Source of the DNA: Billgrantia desiderata
GTDB lineage: Bacteria > Pseudomonadota > Gammaproteobacteria > Pseudomonadales > Halomonadaceae
Assembly (NCBI GenBank): GCA_011742915.1
Contig: JAAQTN010000007.1
Coordinates: 62,001-126,000, forward strand
Reading direction: 5' to 3'
DNA length: 64,000 nt
In this document: positions 26,159-35,583 of the stretch, piece by piece
How positions within the stretch are numbered: position 1 is the stretch's first letter
Layout: each line of letters starts with the position of its first letter
Program-made: the position numbers and the translations under genes
The notes under the pieces: model-generated
The model's database searches: none
Seen by the model: the letters and a program-made list of their open reading frames with translations, nothing else
Told to the model about the DNA's origin: nothing

Positions 26159-26608
26159 ATGACCGCGATAGAGATGCAGCAATTGGTGATACACGGGCGC
26201 CGGGTCGTCGGTGGCAAGGCGGAGGGCGAGGCCCTGGTGACCCGCGAGACCATCTCAGGCTGGGGCGGCATCAATGAGCGTGACGGCACCATCATCGAGC
26301 GACGTCATGAGCTCGTCGGCCAGTCGTTTGCCGGCAAGATCCTGGTCTTCCCCGGGGCGAAAGGCTCCTCTGGCTGGTCCGCTTTTTTCCATATGGCGCG
26401 GCTGAACGGTGTCTGTCCCAAGGCGATGATCTTCACGCGCATGACCACCAAGATGGCATTGGGTGCAGTGGTGACGCGTGTGCCGGCGATGACCGACTGC
26501 GACCTGGATCCTCTCGAGGTCATCGAGACGGGAGATTGGGTCAGCATCGACGCCGATGCCGGCACCATCACGGTGCGCAAAGGCGGTCGCCGGGCCCGGC
26601 AGGCATAG
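26159..26608 (+). CDS. Aconitase X small (swivel) subunit, DUF126
   Basis: A 149-aa swivelling-domain subunit. The VFPGAKGSSGWSAFF loop with S70/S71 provides the active-site serine expected in this subunit, and AMTDCDLDPLEVIETGDWV is family-typical. ATG at 26159 follows the large-subunit stop after one base, with GGGAGG upstream, so the two are translationally coupled. Confidence 0.87.
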   Translation: MTAIEMQQLVIHGRRVVGGKAEGEALVTRETISGWGGINERDGTIIERRHELVGQSFAGKILVFPGAKGSSGWSAFFHMARLNGVCPKAMIFTRMTTKMALGAVVTRVPAMTDCDLDPLEVIETGDWVSIDADAGTITVRKGGRRARQA

Positions 26609-26672
26609 CCGCGTATGACGCAGGGCCAATTCAATAATAAAGAAAAAAGCCTCTCACACGGAGTCCGAGACA

Positions 26673-28646
26673 ATGACACAAGCAGCACGCCAGCCCGACC
26701 CCGCAGACATACCCGATGAATTCGTCGACCGCACTTACCAGCGCTACCAGAGCATGCCGCTGCCGGTGCGCACTACCATGCTGGCGATGTCCTTAGCGGG
26801 TGTCGTGCTGGCCGTCGTCTATGTGTTCGGCGTCATCCCTCTGCTCGACATCACCTACTACTTTCTGTTGATGGCGATGTATCTGCCACTGGCCTATCTG
26901 TTGCTCCCCGCGCACAAGCGCGAACGACGGGTCTCCTGGCTGAGCTACTTGCCGGCATTGGCGGTATTCGGGCTGGCGCTGTTCCTGGCCAGCCAGGGGC
27001 GTGCGATCGTCTACCAGACCTGGGTGCCGGTCAGCGAGCCTTGGCAGTTATGGGTGGCGGTGGCACTGTTCGTGCTGATTCTCGAGGCTGCCCGGCGCTC
27101 GGGAGGCTTGATCTTCGTGTCGATCGTGGTGGTACTGGGGCTCTACCCGATATTCGCCGACCTCATGCCGGGCATGCTGTGGGGGCCACCCTCCAGCGTG
27201 GCGCGAACCATCGCTTTCAACGTCTACTCAGGCGATGCCATGCTCGGCATCGTGACGCGGGTAGTGGCCGAGACCATTATCGGCTTTCTGATCCTGGCCG
27301 CCTTGCTGGTCTCCACCGGCGCGGCCGACTTCTTCCTCAAGCTGGCGATGGCACTGATGGGGCGTGCCCGGGGCGGGCCGGCCAAGGTCAGCGTGCTGGC
27401 TAGCGGCTTCTTCGGCAGCCTGAGCGGATCGATCTTCGGCAACGTGGTGAGTACCGGCTCGGTGACGATTCCCAGCATGAAGCGTGCCGGTTTTCCCGGC
27501 TACTATGCCGGTGCTCTCGAGGCATGCGCTTCCACCGGCGGGATGCTGATGCCGCCCGTGATGGGGGCATTGGCTTTCATCATGGCCGACTTCACCAATA
27601 CCGAGTATGGCGTGATCGTCATCGCCGCCATCATTCCCAGCCTGCTCTATTTCTTCGGTCTGTATTGCCATGTGGACGGCTACGCGGCCAAGGCCGATCT
27701 GAAGGGGCTGCCCGAGGTGGAGCTGCCGGGCATTCGCAAGACCCTGCTGGAGGGTTGGCCCTTCCTGGTGGTGCTGGTGTTCCTGGTATGGGGGCTGGTG
27801 GTGATGCGCTGGGAGCGGCTGGCGCCCTTCTATGCCTCGGGGTTGCTGATCCTGCTGACCTGCTTCAAGAAGGAGCTGATGATTCGACCCAGCAAGATTC
27901 CCGAGATCCTGTTCCAGATCGGTAAGCTGCTGAGCCAGACCATGGGGCTACTGCTACCGACCAGCTTCATCCTGGGTGGGCTGATGGCCACTGGCGTGGC
28001 GCCGGCGATTGCCTCGGAGCTGGTGCGCATGGGCGGAGGCAGTATCGTACTGGTGCTGGCGATCGGGATCGGGGTCTGCCTGATCTTCGGTATGCTGGGC
28101 ATGATCGTGGCGGCCTATCTGATGCTGGCGCTGACCCTGGCCCCGGCACTGGAACAGATGGCAGAGCTGAACATCCTGGCCATCCACCTATTCATCGCCT
28201 ACTACGCGACCCTGGCGGCGATTACGCCCCCGGTGGCCTTGGCGGCATTCCTGGCATCGCGAATCAGCGATTCGGATCCGTTGCAGACGAGCCTGCATGC
28301 GGCCCGGCTAGGTATCGTGCTCTATTTCATTCCCATCTTCTTCCTGTTCGAACCGGCGCTGATCTTCCAGGGTCCGCTCTACCTGACGGCCATCTGGTTC
28401 GTGTTGAACGTGCTGGCCATTATCCTGATTGCAGGTGGGTCAGAGGGGCGCCTGATGTGGTTCGGCCAGCTACGCAACTGGGCCAGGCCGGTCCTGTTCA
28501 TCGGTGGGCTGTTGATCGGTTTCCCCGAATTCATCTCGACGCTGATCGGCATGGCCGCGGTCACGCTGGTGCTCGGCATGCGCCAGTTCTCGCAGGCTCG
28601 TGAATCGTCGCTGCCCTACACCGCCGGCAATGGGGTATCCAAATGA
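26673..28646 (+). CDS. TRAP transporter fused permease (4TM/12TM), TAXI type
   Basis: A 657-aa membrane protein combining the small (DctQ-like, about residues 30-150) and large (DctM-like) TRAP subunits, the usual form paired with TAXI binding proteins. The DctM hallmarks SGSIFGNVVSTGSVTIPSMK and GGMLMPPVMGALAFIMADF are clear. It should import the cluster's substrate with a cation gradient, receiving it from the TAXI protein at 20749. Confidence 0.9.
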   Translation: MTQAARQPDPADIPDEFVDRTYQRYQSMPLPVRTTMLAMSLAGVVLAVVYVFGVIPLLDITYYFLLMAMYLPLAYLLLPAHKRERRVSWLSYLPALAVFGLALFLASQGRAIVYQTWVPVSEPWQLWVAVALFVLILEAARRSGGLIFVSIVVVLGLYPIFADLMPGMLWGPPSSVARTIAFNVYSGDAMLGIVTRVVAETIIGFLILAALLVSTGAADFFLKLAMALMGRARGGPAKVSVLASGFFGSLSGSIFGNVVSTGSVTIPSMKRAGFPGYYAGALEACASTGGMLMPPVMGALAFIMADFTNTEYGVIVIAAIIPSLLYFFGLYCHVDGYAAKADLKGLPEVELPGIRKTLLEGWPFLVVLVFLVWGLVVMRWERLAPFYASGLLILLTCFKKELMIRPSKIPEILFQIGKLLSQTMGLLLPTSFILGGLMATGVAPAIASELVRMGGGSIVLVLAIGIGVCLIFGMLGMIVAAYLMLALTLAPALEQMAELNILAIHLFIAYYATLAAITPPVALAAFLASRISDSDPLQTSLHAARLGIVLYFIPIFFLFEPALIFQGPLYLTAIWFVLNVLAIILIAGGSEGRLMWFGQLRNWARPVLFIGGLLIGFPEFISTLIGMAAVTLVLGMRQFSQARESSLPYTAGNGVSK

Positions 28647-28701
28647 CGTATCGCGCTGCCCGCTATCGCTGGACACAAACCATGGACCTGGAGGCATGCT
28701 C

Positions 28702-29559
28702 ATGAGTCTTGACGTAACGCCATTGCATCCTCTTTTCGTTGGCGAAGTCACCGGGCTCGACCTACGACAGCCCCTCGACGAGGCGAATGTCGCCGCCATC
28801 GTGGCAGCCATCGACCGGTATGCGGTGCTGATATTCCGGGACCAGCCGCTGACGCAAACTCAGCAGCTGGCATTGGCCAGAGCCTTCGGGCCTCTCGACA
28901 TGGGGTTGAAGAGACTCAAGCAAAGCCAGGAGCGGCTGGAGCATGCCGAGCTTGCCGACATCTCCAATGTGGCCGACAGCACAGGTCGACTGGCGGAGCG
29001 CACGGATCGAAAGATCGTCAGCAATATTGCCAACCAGCTGTGGCATAGCGACTCCTCCTTCCAGAAGCCGTCGGCACGCTACTCGTTGCTATCGGCTGTA
29101 CGGGTGCCCGAACAGGGGGGAGCAACCGAGTTTGCCGACCTGCGAGCCGCTTACGACGCCTTGCCGGAGGCCCTCAGGCAGGAAATCGGCGGGCTCCAGG
29201 CGCAGCACTATGCCTTGCATTCACGCTTCATGCTTGGCGACACCGACTATACCGACGCCCAGAAGCAAGCCATTCCGCCGGTTTACTGGCCGTTGGTGAG
29301 AACCCATCCAGGCTCCGGCCGCCAGGTGCTCTTCATCTCCGTACACGCCTGCTCCATCGAAGGTTGGACGATACCGGAAGGGCGCATGCTGCTGATTGAT
29401 CTGCTCGAGTATGCCACCCAGCCGGAGTTCGTTTATCGCCATCGCTGGCGGCCCAACGATCTGGTGATCTGGGATAACCGCTGTACGCTGCACCGTGGAC
29501 GGCGCTTCGACTTCAGCCAACCCAGAGAGCTACGTCGGGCCACGACCCTGGATGTATGA
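28702..29559 (+). CDS. TauD/TfdA-family Fe(II)/2-oxoglutarate dioxygenase
   Basis: A 285-aa oxygenase. The iron triad is H115-x-D117 (WHSDSSF) and H264 (CTLHRGRRFD); the 2-oxoglutarate Arg is in the C-terminal RRATTLDV. Such enzymes release a group by hydroxylation, as TfdA does with 2,4-D and TauD with taurine. I chose ATG at 28702 with GGAGG upstream. The gene follows the TRAP permease by 55 bp, so it probably belongs to the aconitase X operon and acts on the imported compound or a derivative. Confidence 0.85.
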   Translation: MSLDVTPLHPLFVGEVTGLDLRQPLDEANVAAIVAAIDRYAVLIFRDQPLTQTQQLALARAFGPLDMGLKRLKQSQERLEHAELADISNVADSTGRLAERTDRKIVSNIANQLWHSDSSFQKPSARYSLLSAVRVPEQGGATEFADLRAAYDALPEALRQEIGGLQAQHYALHSRFMLGDTDYTDAQKQAIPPVYWPLVRTHPGSGRQVLFISVHACSIEGWTIPEGRMLLIDLLEYATQPEFVYRHRWRPNDLVIWDNRCTLHRGRRFDFSQPRELRRATTLDV

Positions 29560-29644
29560 ACGTCAGGGCGCCGCCAGGGTGATAGCGCCTTGCAGAGGAG
29601 CTGGAAACAGCAGCTCGCCTGTGCAGACGCCGATCAGCTCACGG

Positions 29645-30103
29645 TCAGTTGCCCTTGCGGTGATCGATGATGCGGTCGAGCAGATCGAGCAGCCATTCGC
29701 GCTCGCCCTCTTTCATGAACTTGTCGAAGCGGTCCTCGCCCGCCGAGACCTTGCGGTTGAGCCGTTCGGTGAACTCCTTGCCCTTTTCGGTCAGGTAGAG
29801 CGCATAGGAGCGGCGGTCGTTCTTCGACTTGCGCCGCTCCACCACCTCCATGCTCTCCAGCTTGTCGATGGCCGCCACCATGGCGGAGCGGTCCACGTTC
29901 AGAGCCGTGGAAACCGCCGACTGGGTCAGCCCCGGGTTGTGGTAGATGATGGCGAGGATGCTGAACAGCCCGGGCGTGATGCCCTCCTGCGCACAGGCCT
30001 CGAAGAAGACGTCGAAGTAGACGAGCTGCGCCCGGCGTAGCTTGTAGCCGAGGCGGGATTGCAGCATGGAGTAGTCGATTCCGTTCTGGTCGTCGTTGCT
30101 CAT
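29645..30103 (-). CDS. MarR-family regulator, CouR/FerR-like
   Basis: A 152-aa winged-helix protein with MarR DNA-binding segment LTQSAVSTALNVDRSAMVAA and wing RRKSKNDRRSYALYLTEKG. It is divergent from the feruloyl-CoA-synthetase-like gene. CouR/FerC-type MarR proteins repress hydroxycinnamate genes and are released by the CoA thioester. The perfect palindrome TTGTTGA-T-TCAACAA, found before the DctP gene at 33849 and the CoA-transferase gene at 36999, is a likely operator. Confidence 0.8.
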   Translation of the reverse strand: MSNDDQNGIDYSMLQSRLGYKLRRAQLVYFDVFFEACAQEGITPGLFSILAIIYHNPGLTQSAVSTALNVDRSAMVAAIDKLESMEVVERRKSKNDRRSYALYLTEKGKEFTERLNRKVSAGEDRFDKFMKEGEREWLLDLLDRIIDHRKGN

Positions 30104-30428
30104 GAATATGTGGGTCCTGACCTAGGGTGAGCCACGCGGGCGGAGCAGTGAATAGCCTATCGGATAGCAGCTGGCGGGGCTGCCTGGGTACCAACTTTAG
30201 TCGTATCCAAGCGTGATGGGCATCGCCCGATGTGCCGCATATCTTTTTGATATTCTTTGGTTTTCCTCGCCTGCTGCTGGCATTCCCAAGTATAATGTTA
30301 TGGTGGTTAAATGTTTGACTATCCAACAATTTAAAAAAATACTGGACCCATGTTACCAAGGCTCCCAGGCCGAGGGTAGCGAATGCCCCTTTCGACCCCT
30401 GACAACGATCACAACAGCAGGAGCGCCC
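30104..30428. promoter_or_regulatory. Divergent promoter region between marR and the CoA synthetase gene
   Basis: This 325-bp region holds no gene. It contains a GACTAAAGTT box on the minus strand (30193-30202) and an AT-rich stretch with a half site CCAACAA (30323-30329) like the palindrome proposed for the MarR protein. The ATGs upstream of 30429 lack ribosome binding sites. Confidence 0.45.
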
Positions 30429-32267
30429 ATGCTTCACCCCTTTCGCGATGTTCACCTGGGCACTGCCACTGCCCGACTGGTCTCGCGCGATGACGGCACC
30501 CAACTGCTCAGCATCGAGGAACCTCTTGGCGACTATCCCGCTACGCTGCTCGAGTGTCTGGAGCGCTGGGCCGACGAGGCGCCGGAGAGAACCTTCGTGG
30601 CGCGCCGCGACGCAAGTGGTGAGTGGCAGCGCCTGAGCTATGCCGACACCCTGAGCCGCGTGCGTTGCCTGGCCCAGGCGCTGCTCGATCACGAGCTGAG
30701 CGTCGAGCGGCCGCTGGTCATCCTCAGCGGCAACTCCATCGAGCACCTGCTGCTGGCCCTGGCGGCCATGTACGTGGGCGTGCCGTTCGCTCCCATCTCG
30801 CCGGCCTATTCGCTGGTCAGCCGCGACTACGCCAAGCTGCGCCATATCGTCGAGCTGCTGACCCCCGGCCTGCTGCTGGTCGACAAGGCCAAGGATTTCG
30901 CGCCGGCGCTGGCGGCGGTGCAGCCGGCCGACTGCGGTTGCGTGGCGGTGGATACCACCGGCTTTCCCGGCATCGATGCCTTCGAGTCGCTGCTGGATAC
31001 GCCCCCCACCGAGGCGGTGGAGGCGGCCCGCGCGGCGGTCACTCCCGATACCATCGTCAAGTTCCTGTTCACCTCGGGCTCCACCGGCATGCCCAAGGGG
31101 GTGATCAACACGCACCGCATGCTCTGTTCCAACCAGGAGATGCTGGCGTCGCTGATGCCCTTCATGCGCGACGAGCCGCCGGTGCTGGTGGACTGGCTGC
31201 CGTGGAACCACACCTTCGGCGGCAACCACAACGTCGGCATCGTGCTCTACAACGGCGGCAGCCTCTATATCGACGACGGCCGCCCGGTGCCGGGGGAGTT
31301 CGAGAAAACCATCGCTAACCTGCGCGAGATTGCGCCCACGGTGTACTTCAACGTGCCCAAGGGCTTCGAGATCCTGGTGGATTACCTGAAGCGCGAGGAT
31401 GCCCTGCGCGAGACCTTCTTCTCGCGGCTCAATCTGATGTTCTTCGCCGCCGCGGGGCTCTCCCAGCACATCTGGGACGAGCTCGACCGGCTGGCCATCC
31501 AGACCCTGGGCTGCAAGGTGGGCATGCTCACGGGGCTGGGTGCCACCGAGACCGCGCCCTCGGCCATGTTCGCTTCGCTGGAGGAGTCCAAGTCGGGGGT
31601 GGTGGGCCTGCCGGCCCGCGGTGTGACGATCAAGCTGGTGCCCAACAGCGGCAAGCTGGAGTGCCGGGTGAAGGGGCCCAGCGTGATGCCGGGCTACTGG
31701 CGCCAGCCGGAGCTCACCGCCAAGAGCTTCGACGAGGAGGGCTTCTACTGCCTGGGCGATGCGGTCAAGTTCATCGACCCGGACGACCCCCAGCGCGGCA
31801 TGCGCTTCGACGGTCGCATCTCCGAGGACTTCAAGCTCGATACCGGCACCTGGGTCAGCGTCGGGCCGCTGCGGGCGCGCATCATCGAAGCCGGCGCCCC
31901 CCACGTGAAGGACGTGGTGATCGCCGGTATCGACAAGCCCTATATCTCGGTCATGGTGTTCCCGGATCTGGAGAAGTGCCGCGAGCTGGCGGGGCTGGGC
32001 CGCGAGGTCGATGCCGCCACGGTGCTGGCAAGCGAGCCGGTGCGCGAGCGCTTCCGGCAGATGCTGCGCGACCTGGACGCCCACAGCACCGGCAGCTCCA
32101 CCCGGGTGCGGCGCCTGGTACTGCTCGACGAGCCGCCGCGGCTGGATGCCCATGAGATCACCGACAAGGGCTCGATCAACCAGCGTGCGGTGCTCGATAA
32201 CCGGGCCGCCATCGTCGACGAGCTGTATCGCGAGCCACCGCCGCCGAGCGTCCTGCAGCTCGGCTGA
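30429..32267 (+). CDS. fcs: Feruloyl-CoA synthetase-like acyl-CoA ligase
   Basis: A 612-aa adenylate-forming enzyme starting MLHPFRDVHLGTATARLV, the N-terminal style of bacterial feruloyl-CoA synthases. The ATP motif FLFTSGSTGMPKGVINTH and the later GATETAPS and GDAVKFID are visible. The start at 30429 has AGGAG upstream; the frame is open to 30213. It should activate ferulate, p-coumarate or another hydroxycinnamate with ATP and CoA. The divergent MarR gene and downstream porin, TRAP, thiolase and crotonase genes fit such a pathway. Confidence 0.82.
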   Translation: MLHPFRDVHLGTATARLVSRDDGTQLLSIEEPLGDYPATLLECLERWADEAPERTFVARRDASGEWQRLSYADTLSRVRCLAQALLDHELSVERPLVILSGNSIEHLLLALAAMYVGVPFAPISPAYSLVSRDYAKLRHIVELLTPGLLLVDKAKDFAPALAAVQPADCGCVAVDTTGFPGIDAFESLLDTPPTEAVEAARAAVTPDTIVKFLFTSGSTGMPKGVINTHRMLCSNQEMLASLMPFMRDEPPVLVDWLPWNHTFGGNHNVGIVLYNGGSLYIDDGRPVPGEFEKTIANLREIAPTVYFNVPKGFEILVDYLKREDALRETFFSRLNLMFFAAAGLSQHIWDELDRLAIQTLGCKVGMLTGLGATETAPSAMFASLEESKSGVVGLPARGVTIKLVPNSGKLECRVKGPSVMPGYWRQPELTAKSFDEEGFYCLGDAVKFIDPDDPQRGMRFDGRISEDFKLDTGTWVSVGPLRARIIEAGAPHVKDVVIAGIDKPYISVMVFPDLEKCRELAGLGREVDAATVLASEPVRERFRQMLRDLDAHSTGSSTRVRRLVLLDEPPRLDAHEITDKGSINQRAVLDNRAAIVDELYREPPPPSVLQLG

Positions 32268-32627
32268 GACCAATATCACGTGCATCGATTCCGCTGAGCT
32301 CTCCTGTAGAGCAGTACCGGCTGCATGTCTGACGCCCCGTCCTGGAAGCCGGGGCGTTCCTCGTTCTGGTAAGCGAGCACCTCGTTTCAGCAGCTGCGGC
32401 ATTCGACTTTAGCAAGGGAGGCCGTGTGAGCGATTGCCGATGCACACCCTGGAAATCCCTGCAACGCTTTGTATGAATTGTGTTTTTTCGTTTGTCAATA
32501 TTGTTCGTTATGCGGACGATATGTTTATATAAACATTGTGTTTGACAACAATTTGTTTGTTGGAAAGTATTGTTGTGCAGCGTTTGAGCGCGCTGCTCGC
32601 CAATAAGACACACAATGGGAACACACA
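32268..32627. other. Intergenic region before the porin gene
   Basis: A hairpin CGCCCCG/CGGGGCG (32333-32356) after the CoA synthetase gene looks like a terminator. Further on, an AT-rich stretch with CAACAATTTGTTTGTTG (about 32547-32563) contains inverted half sites like the MarR palindrome and probably holds the porin promoter. No gene is seen. Confidence 0.5.
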
Positions 32628-33626
32628 ATGACAACGCTCCAACGACTGACCTTGACGCCTCTCGCTTTCGCCCTGGCCGCTGCGGTTTCCGGCCAGGCCC
32701 TGGCCGACACCCACCACAGCGGCCCCACCTTCTCCGGCAACGTGACCGGCGGCGTACTCGACGTAAGCGACCGTGACCTCGATCTCTGGGCCTTCCGGGC
32801 CGAGGCCGGCGTGGGTGGGGTGTACACCGTCAACCCCAGCCTGCGTATCCGCTACGACCTGGTGGCCGACTTCGCCAATGCCATCAACTCCGTGGACGAG
32901 CAGACCTGGACGCCGGGCGCTTACCGCCAGGACGACGGCGAGATCTACATCCGCACCGCTCGCGTGCTGTTGATGACCGACTACGGCACGATCGGCCTGC
33001 AGCCGCGGGTGCCTTCCGGCTCTTGGGGGCAGATATACAACAACATCGATGTCTTCGAGTACAACCGCTTCCATGCCCAGACCGGGCAGAACGCCATCTT
33101 CGGCCAGGGTGAACAGGGCTTCAACGTGCTCTCCTACGGCTCGCCGCGCTTCGGCGGCTTCCAGGTCATCGGCGCCGTGCTCACCACTAATGCTCAGAAC
33201 GATCAGGACTTCGACGTGGTGTCGGGGCGCCTGGTCTACAGCGAGGGGCCACTCAATTTCGGCATCGGCCATACCGAGGTGCGCCGCCCGGGCATCGACA
33301 ACCTGCACCGTACCGCCTTCGGCATCGGCTACGACTTCGGTATCGTGCAGCTGGGCGGAGTCTACGAGCGCAACGACGATCGCGAGAACAGCAACAGTGC
33401 CTCCGACTTTGACGCCTGGGGCGTGAACGTCTCGGCCAATCTGAGCGATGCCTGGTCGGTCTCCCTCGGCTACGCCGAGAACAACCGCAACTTGGATCTC
33501 GACAACGACGCCTGGGTGGGTGTCGTGCGCCACCACTTCAACGACAAGGTGTATGGCTTCCTCGAGGCCGCTCGTTACGACCGCACCGACAACAACGTGG
33601 CGGCGGGTCTCAGCGTCAGCTTCTGA
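32628..33626 (+). CDS. Outer-membrane porin
   Basis: A 332-aa Gram-negative porin (Porin_4 type). The signal peptide ends after SGQALA, alternating beta-strand segments follow, and the last residue is Phe, needed for barrel assembly. It stands alone between the CoA synthetase and the TRAP genes and has its own terminator. It would let aromatic acids cross the outer membrane; specificity cannot be read. Confidence 0.87.
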   Translation: MTTLQRLTLTPLAFALAAAVSGQALADTHHSGPTFSGNVTGGVLDVSDRDLDLWAFRAEAGVGGVYTVNPSLRIRYDLVADFANAINSVDEQTWTPGAYRQDDGEIYIRTARVLLMTDYGTIGLQPRVPSGSWGQIYNNIDVFEYNRFHAQTGQNAIFGQGEQGFNVLSYGSPRFGGFQVIGAVLTTNAQNDQDFDVVSGRLVYSEGPLNFGIGHTEVRRPGIDNLHRTAFGIGYDFGIVQLGGVYERNDDRENSNSASDFDAWGVNVSANLSDAWSVSLGYAENNRNLDLDNDAWVGVVRHHFNDKVYGFLEAARYDRTDNNVAAGLSVSF

Positions 33627-33661
33627 TGCAAAGGCGCTCTGTGTCCGACTAGCTTGCTTTC

Positions 33662-33694
33662 GGCCCGGCGAGAACGCGACTCGCCGGGCCTTTT
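33662..33694 (+). terminator. Intrinsic terminator after the porin gene
   Basis: GGCCCGGCGA (33662-33671) pairs with TCGCCGGGCC (33681-33690), followed by TTTTA. Confidence 0.88.
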
Positions 33695-33735
33695 ATCGAC
33701 TCCCGCCTCAAGAGATAGCTGGCCAAGAAGACTTA

Positions 33736-33745
33736 GACCAAAGTC
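33736..33745. promoter_or_regulatory. GACCAAAGTC box before the DctP gene
   Basis: Same core as at 6691. A good -10 (TATAAT, 33774-33779) follows 28 bases downstream, and the MarR palindrome lies just beyond it. Confidence 0.55.
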
Positions 33746-33806
33746 GGGTATCTAGAGGGGTTGATGAGTGGACTATAATCGGCCATCAGATAGATGACTA
33801 CAACCA

Positions 33807-33821
33807 TTGTTGATTCAACAA
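33807..33821. promoter_or_regulatory. MarR-type operator candidate before dctPQM
   Basis: TTGTTGA-T-TCAACAA is a perfect 7-1-7 palindrome located between the -10 box and the start of the binding-protein gene, a repressor position. An identical copy is at 36938-36952. Confidence 0.68.
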
Positions 33822-33848
33822 ACAAATATAATCCATCTGGAGACACCC

Positions 33849-34982
33849 ATGACGAATCACACGCTGCTCAAGACCGTTGCCATTGCCGTCACCGTCGGGA
33901 GTCTGGCGCTCGCCAGCCATGCTCAGGCCCGTGAGTTGCGCATGGCGCCGGGGGTGCCGCCCGCCCATCCCGCCTACAACCCGATGTTCACCCAGTTTGC
34001 CGAGCGCCTGGAGGAGAAGACCAACGGTGAGCTGAGGGGCAATCTGCTGGGCACCGAGGTGGCCAACATTGGCAACATGCGCAATGCCATCCGCAGCGGT
34101 CTGGTGGAGGCGGGGCTGTTCCTGCCGGCCTATTTCCCGGCCGACCTTCCCGAGATCAACCTGGTCGGCGACATGGCCTTCCTCGGCACCACGCCCCATG
34201 CCATGGCGGCGGCAGTGACGGAATATATCGTTACCTGTGCGGAATGTCAGGAAGAGCTCAAGGCGCTGGGTATCGTCTACACCAGCTCGCATGCCTCTGA
34301 CCTCTATCGCATCCTGAGCACCAAGCCGGTGCGCTCCCTTGCCGATCTGCGCGGCCTGCGCATGCGCGTCGGCGGCCCGCAGTACTCCCGCTGGGCCGAG
34401 TCGGTCGGCCTGACACCGGCGACCATGTCGGTGGGTGAAACCTATGAGTCGCTCTCCCAGGGCGTGATCGAGGGCACCATCGCCTCCATCGCCGACATCA
34501 TTTCCTTCCGCCTCGACGACGTACTCAATTACGTGACCGACGTCGAGCTGGGTACCTTCCACAGCACCATCTCCCACGCCGTCGGCCAGCAGGCCTGGGA
34601 CAGCCTGACGGAAGAACAGCGTGAGGCGATGATCCACGCTTCCGTCGAGGCGAGCGCCGCCATCACCCAGCGCTGGGGTTACGAGATGGCCGAGGAGGCG
34701 CGCGAAATTGCCAAGGAGAGCGGCATCGAGATTCTCGAGCCCGAGCAGGATCTTCTCGATGCCATTCCGGCCTTCATTGAAGAGGACCTGGTCTACGCCG
34801 CGGAGCAGGCCGAAAGGCGTCACGGTGTGCAAGACGCCGAGGCCAAGATCGAGCGCTTCCAGGCGCTGGTCGACAAGTGGACCGAGATGGTCGAAGAGAT
34901 CGGCGACGATCACGAGGCCATTGCCGAGGCCATGAAGCGTGAAATCTTTAGTGACGTCGACTTCGCCACCTACGGCAGCTGA
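33849..34982 (+). CDS. TRAP transporter solute-binding protein, DctP family
   Basis: A 377-aa periplasmic protein with a signal peptide ending ASHAQA. The DctP elements RELRMAPGVPPAHPAY, the LADLRGLRMRVGG ligand-Arg region and EGTIASIADI are present. It belongs to a different DctP subgroup than those at 16504, 43443 and 51628. It is first in a complete dctPQM set under the MarR-type operator, so hydroxycinnamates or related acids are likely ligands. Confidence 0.88.
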   Translation: MTNHTLLKTVAIAVTVGSLALASHAQARELRMAPGVPPAHPAYNPMFTQFAERLEEKTNGELRGNLLGTEVANIGNMRNAIRSGLVEAGLFLPAYFPADLPEINLVGDMAFLGTTPHAMAAAVTEYIVTCAECQEELKALGIVYTSSHASDLYRILSTKPVRSLADLRGLRMRVGGPQYSRWAESVGLTPATMSVGETYESLSQGVIEGTIASIADIISFRLDDVLNYVTDVELGTFHSTISHAVGQQAWDSLTEEQREAMIHASVEASAAITQRWGYEMAEEAREIAKESGIEILEPEQDLLDAIPAFIEEDLVYAAEQAERRHGVQDAEAKIERFQALVDKWTEMVEEIGDDHEAIAEAMKREIFSDVDFATYGS

Positions 34983-34997
34983 GCAGGTGGTGTACCC

Positions 34998-35030
34998 CAC
35001 GAATGGCCGGCCTTCGGGCCGGCATTCGTG
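34998..35030 (+). terminator. Hairpin between dctP and dctQ
   Basis: CACGAATGCCGGCC-type arms (34998-35012 and 35017-35030) form a strong stem with a TTCG loop and no long T-run. Such hairpins often raise binding-protein expression over the permease by partial termination or mRNA protection. Confidence 0.6.
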
Positions 35031-35060
35031 CAGTGTTTTCCTTGATGTAGGAGACGCCCC

Positions 35061-35579
35061 ATGGCTGTGTTATATCGCCTGACCAACCTCGCCGCTGTCG
35101 GCTTGGCGCTGCTGGGCACTTTGGGGATTCTGCTGATGGTGGTGCACATCACGCTCGATGTGGTGCTGCGCTCGACGCTGTCGATCTCCATTCCCGCCAC
35201 GCTGGAACTAGTGACCCGCTACTACCTGATCACCCTGGCATTGCTGCCGCTGGGCTGGGTCGAGTGGCGCCGCAACATGATCAGCGTCGAAGCGCTGGAA
35301 GGCCTGATGGGCCCCAGGCTGATCCGCATTTCCGACGTTCTGGTATCGCTGCTCTCGGCGGCCATCTACGCCACGCTGGCCGTGGCTACCTGGGGCAAGG
35401 CCATGGAGCAGTACCAGATCGGCGCCTACGTAATGTCACTCAACGTGCCGATGCCCGTCTGGCCGACCTATTTCGTACTGCCCGTGGCCTTTGCGCTGGC
35501 TGCATTGGTCTGCCTGGTCAGGCTGCCGCTGCTGGCGACGGGAACGACGTACGATTCTCCCGCGCAAGAGGAAAGGTAA
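35061..35579 (+). CDS. TRAP transporter small permease, DctQ family
   Basis: A 172-aa membrane protein with four hydrophobic helices (about residues 10-35, 48-68, 90-112, 130-155) and the conserved GWVEWRRNMISVE segment of DctQ. Four bases separate its stop from the dctM start. Confidence 0.87.
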   Translation: MAVLYRLTNLAAVGLALLGTLGILLMVVHITLDVVLRSTLSISIPATLELVTRYYLITLALLPLGWVEWRRNMISVEALEGLMGPRLIRISDVLVSLLSAAIYATLAVATWGKAMEQYQIGAYVMSLNVPMPVWPTYFVLPVAFALAALVCLVRLPLLATGTTYDSPAQEER

Positions 35580-35583
35580 TTTC

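Noticed and set aside
29634..32402. 922-aa minus-strand ORF opposite the MarR and CoA synthetase genes
   Set aside because: A GC-rich shadow frame full of His/Arg/Gly-rich low-complexity sequence; the MarR and ligase genes explain the DNA.
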